From Acidithiobacillus sp. (lineage in GTDB: Bacteria; Pseudomonadota; Gammaproteobacteria; Acidithiobacillales; Acidithiobacillaceae): 6,504 nucleotides of DNA. Shown piece after piece: positions 1-3,978 of this stretch. The first letter of the stretch is position 1. Every line of letters begins with the position of its first letter. The notes under the pieces are model-generated. The model was not told the origin of the DNA. It saw only the letters and a list, made by a program, of their open reading frames with translations, and ran no database searches. Location: positions 1-6,504 of the forward strand of contig JAPTWR010000162.1 of assembly GCA_028065135.1 (NCBI GenBank), written 5' to 3'. Position numbers and translations under genes: made by a program.

Positions 1-185
1 GCCTGCAGGTCATCCTCGATGGACGCGCCGTGCAGAAGCCGGACGGGCAACCCATAGGGATGAGCGGGGGCATTGCCGAATTACAAGCCGAAAGTGGCAA
101 AAACTGGAGCGACTTGGTCAAGCTGGCTGACAACCGTATGTACCAGGTTAAACTCAATGGAAAGGGCCGAATCGTCACGGAATAG
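1..185 (+). CDS. GGDEF-domain diguanylate cyclase, C-terminal end (5' truncated by window)
   Basis: Reading from position 3 gives 60 in-frame codons ending in TAG at 183-185. The translation contains MSGGIAELQAESG and then LVKLADNRMYQVKLNGKGRI. These match the last conserved blocks of GGDEF domains: the S-G-G-I-A strand, and the final ADxxMYxxKxxGK(N)R helix and strand. Members of this family make cyclic di-GMP from two GTP at the cytoplasmic face or in the cytosol. The GGDEF signature itself, any sensor domain and the start lie left of the window, so neither activity nor input can be judged. The gene ends about 500 bp before the tRNA fragment and points toward it, so it belongs to the host flank and not to the element. 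The family call is firm; whether the enzyme is active is unknown. Confidence 0.85.
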   Translation, partial: LQVILDGRAVQKPDGQPIGMSGGIAELQAESGKNWSDLVKLADNRMYQVKLNGKGRIVTE

Positions 186-244
186 TGATCTGCTACCCTT
201 GGCTCGCAACGGTACGGGGCGCGGAATCTGTCGCAAAAAACGGG

Positions 245-283
245 GCCTTGCGGCCTGCAAGGCTTGCAGTCTGCAAGGCTTGC
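245..283. repeat. Overlapping short palindromes; possible leftward terminator
   Basis: CTGCAAGGCTTGC occurs at 255-267 and again at 271-283 (period 16). Each copy is itself nearly palindromic (GCAAG-G-CTTGC). GCCTTGC at 245-251 also pairs with GCAAGGC at 257-263 around a 5-nt loop. Read on the minus strand, that hairpin is followed after about four bases by a run of six T (235-240 region), loosely resembling an intrinsic terminator for leftward transcription. The spacing is not ideal and no leftward gene is seen, so the terminator reading is weak; the repeats themselves are certain. Confidence 0.4.
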
Positions 284-416
284 CGATGGCGAGGAACATC
301 CTTACCATAAGTCGCCTCGAAACCCGCAGGAATAGCTGCCATGATCACCAGAAAATTGACTTGCAGTCAAAGCGCTTGCGCTGGTATCGCAGCCTGCAGG
401 GCCGTAACGGATAGGC

Positions 417-581
417 ATGACCAGCAAAGGCTGCTCGCCCGACAACGCGGCCTGCGAAGGCTTCTTTGGGAGGCTTAAGACGGAATGGTTCTACCGCAGG
501 GACTGGCGAAACACCAGCATAGAGCAGTTCATTAGTCTACTGTGCAAGCATGAGGTGTCAACTTTCAAGCGAAATGCCTGA
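417..581 (+). pseudogene. IS3-family transposase (OrfB) fragment
   Basis: An ATG-started reading frame of 54 codons. Its first 41 or so residues (MTSKGCSPDNAACEGFFGRL, then KTEWFYRRDWRN) match the end of the DDE/rve catalytic domain of IS3-family OrfB, usually written SMSxKGxxxDNAxxESFFxxLKxE. Glu14 corresponds to the third catalytic acid. After about position 540 the match stops (LLCKHEV...) and the frame ends at 579-581. Upstream, the frame is closed by TAA at 405-407, so both the first two catalytic Asp residues and the YNxxRxHxxLG-type tail are missing. No terminal inverted repeats are apparent. It is a dead scrap of an insertion sequence in the chromosomal flank. The family call rests on motif recognition only. 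Confidence 0.7.
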
Positions 582-682
582 CTTGATGTGCCACGGCCCA
601 GCGCCAAAAAACGACAGTTGTAGAAAGAAAGCGGGTTGTAGAAAAGGCCACCTCAAAGAAATAGCCTAACCTATTGATTATA

Positions 683-732
683 TGGTCGGGGCGATAGGAT
701 TCGAACCTACGACATCCTGCTCCCAAAGCAGG
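683..732 (-). tRNA. tRNA-Pro(TGG) 3' fragment; attachment-site junction
   Basis: Read on the minus strand this gives an anticodon stem CCTGC/GCAGG around the loop TTTGGGA (anticodon TGG, proline), a variable loop, a T arm GTAGG-TTCGAAT-CCTAT, the 3' acceptor strand CGCCCCG, discriminator A and encoded CCA (ending at 683). The D arm and the 5' acceptor strand (expected CGGGGCG) are absent beyond 732, where unrelated sequence begins. A tRNA cut exactly at the anticodon stem is the usual mark of tyrosine-integrase insertion into a tRNA 3' half, and an integrase gene starts 194 bp away. The intact tRNA should therefore lie at the far (right) end of the element, outside the window. This copy cannot make a functional tRNA. 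Confidence 0.85.
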
Positions 733-795
733 GAAAACAGCGTTTTTTGTGGTTCCGCACCATCCGAAGAAGTACGGACGATCCCCCGCTATCCA

Positions 796-823
796 TTGAA
801 AACCCTGTAATTTAGCGTACTAT
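796..823 (+). promoter_or_regulatory. Candidate sigma70 promoter for the integrase gene
   Basis: TTGAAA (796-801) and TACTAT (818-823) are separated by 16 bp, with 5/6 and 4/6 matches to consensus. Transcription would start near 830, giving a leader of about 95 nt that runs through the four 10-bp repeats before the integrase ribosome binding site. Judged by eye only. Confidence 0.35.
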
Positions 824-857
824 GAAGCGCGAGAAGGTACGCTACGACTTTTTAGAT

Positions 858-916
858 GAAAGCCTACACGGAGCCTACACGGGGGCGAAAAGCCTACACG
901 AAGCCTACACGGAGAG
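858..916 (+). repeat. Four copies of AGCCTACACG in two pairs; putative integrase arm-type sites
   Basis: AGCCTACACG occurs exactly at 861-870, 872-881, 891-900 and 902-911. Copies within a pair start 11 bp apart (about one helical turn) and the pairs start 30 bp apart (about three turns). The whole is an imperfect 29/30-bp tandem duplication. The last copy touches the integrase Shine-Dalgarno stretch (911-920). The position between the att junction and a gene encoding an arm-binding-domain integrase suggests arm-type integrase or excisionase sites, possibly with autoregulation. That role is inferred; the repeat is certain. Confidence 0.8.
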
Positions 917-925
917 GAGGGCATC

Positions 926-2257
926 ATGGCCGGAATCACAATTCCAGTGTTACGCAAAAAACAGAGATCAGCCCAAGCCGGAAAAGTGGCATGGGTGAGC
1001 GATGGCGCTACAGGGCATGGCGGTTTATTGGCCCGCGTTACGACGACCGGCGTCACCTTCTTTTACGAATACCGGGATGGGCAGGGCAACAGGGACCGGC
1101 TATCCATTGGCCGTTACAGCGAGGCCACCGCCGAGGGGTATTTCACCATTGATGAGGCACGCAAACGCGCAGGTGAATATCTCGTCGTCCACAGGGACAT
1201 GACGCCCGATGTGCGCCTGTGCCTGGATCAACAAAAAGCCGCTGCTGCCGAGGCGGATCGCATTGCCAAGATGGAGCAGGCCGCACGCAAGACGTTTGCC
1301 GATGTGTTCATGGAATGGAATAGCGCCAAGCTGTCACAGCGCAAGGATGGCACAGAGATGTTGCGGGCAGTCGGGAAAGATGTGCTGTCAGTGGTCGGTC
1401 AGATGGAAATGGGCACAGTTACCCGTGCCGACCTGCTGGTGTGCCTGGACGCGGTATCTGCACGCGGCGCTCCTGTCATGGCCAACCGAGTGCTAACCAC
1501 ACTCAAGACTTTCTATGGGTGGGCACAGCTTCGGGAGATTGTCAGCGTTGATCCATTGGCCCCGGTAAAAGCTGCCGATGTGGGCGGGAAAGAGCCTGGA
1601 CGGAATCGAGTCTTGTCTGATGCCGAGATCGTGGACCTGTTCCGCAAGTTGCCGGAATGTGGGTTATCTCCAATGGTGCAAACGGCGCTGCTGATAAGCC
1701 TGGCGACCGGCTGCCGTATCGGTGAGATCGCCAAAGCTGAATGGGCGCATGTGAGTTTGACGAAAAAGACGTGGGTCATCCCTGCCGGGAACGCCAAGAA
1801 CGGAATAGAGCACACGATTACTTTGTCACCGTTTGCGCAGGGGCTGTTCACGTCGCTACAGGCTACGCGGGAAAGCCGCTGGATCATGGCGTCACCGATG
1901 AAGATAGGAAGCCGGATCGCGGAGAAGGGTATCGGCGCTGCTGTTTATGATCGCCAGACCGAAGGCCCGAAGCGTCAAGGCCGTACCGCCGCTACGTCAT
2001 CGCTGGTTCTGGAGGGTGGACACTGGACCCCTCACGACTTGCGGCGCAGTTGTGCAACGGGTATGCAGAAACTCGGCATTATGCCTGCCGTCATTGACGC
2101 AGTTCTGAATCACAAGGAATCGAAAGGCGTCACCCAGATTTATCAGCGGTACGACTACAGCACAGAGATGGCCGACGCCTGGGCGAAGTGGGGACGGCAC
2201 CTGATAGGGGTACGCGCAAACGCTACGGGTGACAATGTTGTGCCGATTACCGGCTGA
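926..2257 (+). CDS. int: Tyrosine recombinase, P4-type integrase (DUF4102 arm-binding domain)
   Basis: A 443-residue site-specific integrase, close to the usual 400-450 for this family. Residues about 20-105 form the DUF4102 arm-DNA-binding domain (FFYEYRDGQGNRDRLSIGRY, then an EAR motif and a long helix). About 110-220 is the core-binding domain, and about 230-425 the catalytic domain. Visible catalytic residues are Arg264 (GCRIGE), Lys291 (AKNGIEH), His370 and Arg373 (HDLRR), His396 (LNHKES) and the nucleophile Tyr406 (IYQRY). All are present, so the enzyme looks active. It would cut and rejoin the tRNA-Pro att site for integration and, with a directionality factor, excision. The ATG at 926 is preceded by a strong Shine-Dalgarno sequence (GGAGAGGAGG, 911-920). 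It is transcribed away from the att junction; the nearby AlpA-like protein could be the directionality factor. Family call firm, att specificity inferred from position. Confidence 0.95.
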   Translation: MAGITIPVLRKKQRSAQAGKVAWVSDGATGHGGLLARVTTTGVTFFYEYRDGQGNRDRLSIGRYSEATAEGYFTIDEARKRAGEYLVVHRDMTPDVRLCLDQQKAAAAEADRIAKMEQAARKTFADVFMEWNSAKLSQRKDGTEMLRAVGKDVLSVVGQMEMGTVTRADLLVCLDAVSARGAPVMANRVLTTLKTFYGWAQLREIVSVDPLAPVKAADVGGKEPGRNRVLSDAEIVDLFRKLPECGLSPMVQTALLISLATGCRIGEIAKAEWAHVSLTKKTWVIPAGNAKNGIEHTITLSPFAQGLFTSLQATRESRWIMASPMKIGSRIAEKGIGAAVYDRQTEGPKRQGRTAATSSLVLEGGHWTPHDLRRSCATGMQKLGIMPAVIDAVLNHKESKGVTQIYQRYDYSTEMADAWAKWGRHLIGVRANATGDNVVPITG

Positions 2258-2292
2258 TACCGGCAGTTATCCGCTGATGCCGACAGTTATCC
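2253..2292 (+). repeat. 20-bp tandem duplication spanning the integrase stop codon
   Basis: GCTGATACCGGCAGTTATCC (2253-2272) is followed directly by GCTGATGCCGACAGTTATCC (2273-2292), with two mismatches. The integrase TGA (2255-2257) lies in the first copy. A poorer third copy may exist around 2302-2326. The function is unknown; it may be a recent duplication or a repeated binding site at the edge of the control region. Confidence 0.75.
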
Positions 2293-2340
2293 GCACCTTG
2301 CCGCTACGATGCCGGATAAATAATCCGTAATTAAAACGGA

Positions 2341-2380
2341 ATTTTAGTCAACATATCCACAGGAATTTAGTCAACATAAC
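2341..2380. repeat. Direct repeats around a DnaA-box-like sequence; possible origin region
   Basis: TTAGTCAACATA occurs at 2344-2355 and 2367-2378, 23 bp apart. Both copies follow GGAATTT(T), so the shared unit is about 18 bp. Between them ATATCCACA (2353-2361) matches the DnaA box TTATCCACA at 8 of 9 positions. The preceding 2316-2346 is strongly AT-rich. Repeats, a DnaA-like box and an AT-rich block next to a primase/helicase operon suggest an origin, but a regulator or excisionase binding site is equally possible. Only the repeats are directly shown. Confidence 0.45.
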
Positions 2381-2487
2381 CCAAAACAAAGATGTGTTCC
2401 ATGCAGCCGATGTGGTTTTTTTGGGGATAATGGGTATAGTAGGAAGTGCGGCAAGGTTCAAAGGCTGCCAACACAATATAATGTTAA

Positions 2488-2515
2488 TTGACACGGCCCT
2501 AAAAGGCTCTATATT
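2488..2515 (+). promoter_or_regulatory. Strong sigma70-like promoter of the leader RNA and replication operon
   Basis: TTGACA (2488-2493, perfect -35) and TATATT (2510-2515, 5/6 to the -10 consensus) are spaced by 16 bp. Transcription would begin near 2522, about 257 nt before the alpA start. The leader passes through both RNA hairpins and the palindrome. In P4 a promoter in the same place drives both the CI immunity RNA and the replication operon. Confidence 0.6.
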
Positions 2516-2544
2516 GGGTTCTTGCTCTTTACGAAGTCGAACGC

Positions 2545-2616
2545 AGTAAAAGAATGGCCCCGGAGTGCTACCAACACGCCGAGGCCGGATACTCAAAGCC
2601 GTCTAGGGGACGGGCA
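2545..2616 (+). ncRNA. Candidate C4/P4-CI-type antisense RNA
   Basis: Two hairpins follow the strong promoter. Hairpin 1 (2556-2586) has three helices, GGCC/GGCC, CGG/CCG and GTG/CAC, separated by single opposed mismatches, and a 7-nt loop CTACCAA. Hairpin 2 (2599-2613) is CCGTC/GACGG with loop TAGGG. The segment 2598-2611, covering hairpin 2, can form 14 base pairs with 2733-2747 downstream, with one bulged U. Phage P1 C4 and P4 CI are short RNAs of about 70-80 nt made from the leader of the genes they silence, with paired hairpins whose loops or stems are complementary to sequences in the same leader. Size, order and context fit that class. I recognise the architecture, but the exact ends and a match to a covariance model are untested. 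Confidence 0.6.
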
Positions 2617-2650
2617 CTATCTCCTTACAGTCAGACTCTTCCTACGGAGC

Positions 2651-2673
2651 CATGCGTTATGCAATAACGCATG
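2651..2673. promoter_or_regulatory. Perfect palindrome, putative operator, with a related site at 2700-2710
   Basis: CATGCGTTAT (2651-2660) and ATAACGCATG (2664-2673) are perfect inverted copies around GCA. A related shorter palindrome, CTAT-GCA-ATAG, lies at 2700-2710. The two centres are 43 bp apart, about four helical turns, which would suit cooperative binding of a dimeric regulator such as the adjacent AlpA-like protein. In RNA the first site could also form a 10-bp hairpin, but only three T follow, so it is a poor terminator. Confidence 0.55.
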
Positions 2674-2732
2674 TTTGCACGTTATCGCACCTTGATGAAC
2701 TATGCAATAGCGTCTTGCTACCACCTGAACCA

Positions 2733-2747
2733 GTCCCCTATGACGGC
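2733..2747 (+). promoter_or_regulatory. Predicted antisense target in the alpA leader
   Basis: GTCCCCTATGACGGC is complementary to 2598-2611 except for one extra T (2741). It lies 32 nt upstream of the alpA start and about 20 nt upstream of its Shine-Dalgarno. Pairing would alter the leader structure close to the translation start, or affect transcription elongation as in P4. The complementarity is read directly; the regulatory effect is inferred. Confidence 0.5.
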
Positions 2748-2778
2748 ATTTTCAATCTCTTGTTCACGAGGATTTGAT

Positions 2779-2991
2779 ATGCCGAAGAAAAACGAAGTCA
2801 CCGCAGCTCAGGAAGTGCTAGACCGCCTCCCCGCAGTACAGGCCCGCGTCAATGCGAGCAAAACATCAATCTATGGATGGATGAAAAGCGGCGATTTTCC
2901 TCAGCCGGTAAAGCTGGGACCGCGTGCCGTCGCCTGGCGTCGCAGCGATGTTGACGCCTGGATCGGTTCCCGCACGTCTCACGTCGCTTGA
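2779..2991 (+). CDS. alpA: AlpA-family DNA-binding regulator / excisionase-like protein
   Basis: A 70-residue protein of the size normal for AlpA (about 65-75). Residues 17-37 form the MerR-like helix-turn-helix (LPAVQARVNASKTSIYGWMK). The wing follows as FPQPVKLGPRAVAW (40-53), and a final helix SDVDAWIGSR (56-65) completes the Phage_AlpA pattern. Such proteins activate or repress integrase and operon promoters, or act as recombination directionality factors. The start at 2779 is chosen because CGAGGA (2767-2772) sits six bases upstream. Longer in-frame starts at 2671, 2695 and 2740 lack a ribosome binding site and run through the palindrome and the antisense target. It is the first gene of the operon, 15 bp ahead of the primase gene. 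The nearby palindromes are plausible binding sites. The symbol indicates family only. Confidence 0.85.
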   Translation: MPKKNEVTAAQEVLDRLPAVQARVNASKTSIYGWMKSGDFPQPVKLGPRAVAWRRSDVDAWIGSRTSHVA

Positions 2992-3006
2992 CCGGGGGAC
3001 GATGCC

Positions 3007-3978
3007 ATGCAGACACAAAAAAGCCGCCCCGGAGCAGGCGCGGCAGTCGCAAGTTCTAACGACTCCAATCATATCACCATCGGCATGGTTCGTAATGCCC
3101 ATGATCCGCGTATCACCCCCCGCGCCTTGTCCTGGAGCGAGTTCTGCCAAGACCTGAGCAAGCCTGACATACGGGAGACGAAAGACGGCCCCGGCTTTGT
3201 GCTGGCGCAGTTCAATGTCATGCACCGCGCTGGCAAGAATGTTGCCGCAGTCTCGTCGCTGGGCTTCGATGTGGACGGCAAAGAGCAGGCACCGCTGCCG
3301 CCTCTTGTCGCGCATACCGAATTGTTACGCCTGGGCTGGGCGCATGTGGTTTATTCCACCTGGAGCCATAGCGCCGAGTCTCCCCGGTATCGGATCATCA
3401 TTGCTCTGGATGCCCCGCTGCACCCGGACGTGCTGAGGGACGCGCAATCCTATGTGGTGGACCAGTTGCCCGGAGCCATCGCACAGGCCATTGATCGCGC
3501 CTGCCTGGGGGATCGCGCCCGGCTTTACTATGCGCCGGCCACTTCACCAGATCGCGCAGGTGGGTATGAGTTCTACAGTGGCGGATCAGCCCCGCTGAGT
3601 GCCCGGACGTTGACCCTAATCGCCGCCGCCATGCAGCACCAAAGAGAGGCCCGAAAGGAAAAGGCCAAGGCGATGACTGCCCGGATCACAGCGCGTGGTG
3701 GCGTCTCGGTTATCGTGCAATTCAATGAACAGCATACCATTGAGGAAGTGCTGGAAAATGGAGGCTACACCAGAAAGGGCAAACGCTGGGTATCCCCGCA
3801 CAGTCATAGTGGTACGCCTGGGATCGTGGAGATCGAGGGGCGCATCTTCTGCCATCATGCCGATGACCCTATGCACAACGGACATGCGCTGGATGCCTTT
3901 GACGCCTATGCCGCGATATACCACAGGGGCGACTTGCGAGCCGCAGCCGCAGCCGTCCGGGGGGTGCAACATGGTTGA
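3007..3978 (+). CDS. Archaeo-eukaryotic-type primase (PrimPol-like) replication protein
   Basis: A 323-residue protein. Residues about 25-200 resemble the AEP primase core of mobile elements. The paired metal-binding acids are in FDVDG (Asp88, Asp90). The STWSHS block (117-122) and the arginines of PRYRIIIALD (Arg127, Arg129) follow. A later acid and the closing motif are in IDRACLGDRARLYYAP (Asp163, Asp169, Arg172). Residues about 240-320 form a second conserved module (GYTRKGKRWVSPHSHSGTPG, then HHADDPMHNGHALDAFDAY) common after such primases, probably involved in template or helicase contact. The likely role is making primers at the element's origin. GGGGGAC (2993-2999) serves as ribosome binding site. 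The end overlaps the next gene by 8 bp. Function is inferred from motif pattern; a RepB-type primase naming is an alternative. Confidence 0.75.
   Translation: MQTQKSRPGAGAAVASSNDSNHITIGMVRNAHDPRITPRALSWSEFCQDLSKPDIRETKDGPGFVLAQFNVMHRAGKNVAAVSSLGFDVDGKEQAPLPPLVAHTELLRLGWAHVVYSTWSHSAESPRYRIIIALDAPLHPDVLRDAQSYVVDQLPGAIAQAIDRACLGDRARLYYAPATSPDRAGGYEFYSGGSAPLSARTLTLIAAAMQHQREARKEKAKAMTARITARGGVSVIVQFNEQHTIEEVLENGGYTRKGKRWVSPHSHSGTPGIVEIEGRIFCHHADDPMHNGHALDAFDAYAAIYHRGDLRAAAAAVRGVQHG

Larger units (their letters stand above)
186..682. other. Chromosomal flank without an intact gene
   Basis: About 500 bp between the GGDEF gene and the tRNA fragment. No complete gene is visible. It contains the short palindromic repeats near 245-283, the IS3 transposase scrap at 417-581, and a 10-bp direct repeat GTTGTAGAAA at 617-626 and 635-644. 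It looks like degenerate DNA downstream of a tRNA gene, a usual landing place for insertions. Confidence 0.6.
2258..2778. other. Non-coding control region between integrase and replication operon
   Basis: About 520 bp without a convincing gene. From left to right it holds a 20-bp tandem duplication, a small palindrome (CGGAT-AAATA-ATCCG, 2313-2327), an AT-rich stretch with two direct repeats and a DnaA-box-like sequence, a sigma70-like promoter, two RNA hairpins, a 23-bp palindrome, a sequence complementary to the second hairpin, and the alpA ribosome binding site. The dense order of sites points to combined replication and transcription control. Confidence 0.6.

Noticed and set aside
73..414. 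A 113-codon plus-strand frame after the window start
   Set aside because: Its first part overlaps the GGDEF gene in another frame and the rest covers repeats; no protein-like composition.
683..760. A complete tRNA-Pro gene
   Set aside because: The D arm and 5' acceptor strand are missing; sequence beyond 732 does not pair with the acceptor 3' strand.
858..916. CRISPR array or generic iteron array
   Set aside because: Repeats are only 10 bp with 1-bp and 9-bp gaps and no spacers; the location at the integrase leader fits arm-type sites better than replication iterons.
2348..2596. An 82-codon minus-strand open frame in the control region
   Set aside because: It crosses the direct repeats, the promoter and hairpin 1, has no recognisable protein features, and is better explained as chance.
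2651..2676. Intrinsic terminator at the palindrome
   Set aside because: The stem is AT-rich and only three T follow; the related second palindrome makes an operator more likely.
2671..2778. Longer AlpA start at 2671 (or 2695, 2740)
   Set aside because: No Shine-Dalgarno upstream, and the extension would be encoded by the palindrome and antisense-target region; 2779 has CGAGGA at the right distance and gives the normal AlpA length.
3695..3970. Upstream in-frame start for the DUF3987 gene
   Set aside because: It would overlap the primase gene by nearly 280 bp; the encoded extension has no family similarity, whereas 3971 gives the usual stop/start overlap.
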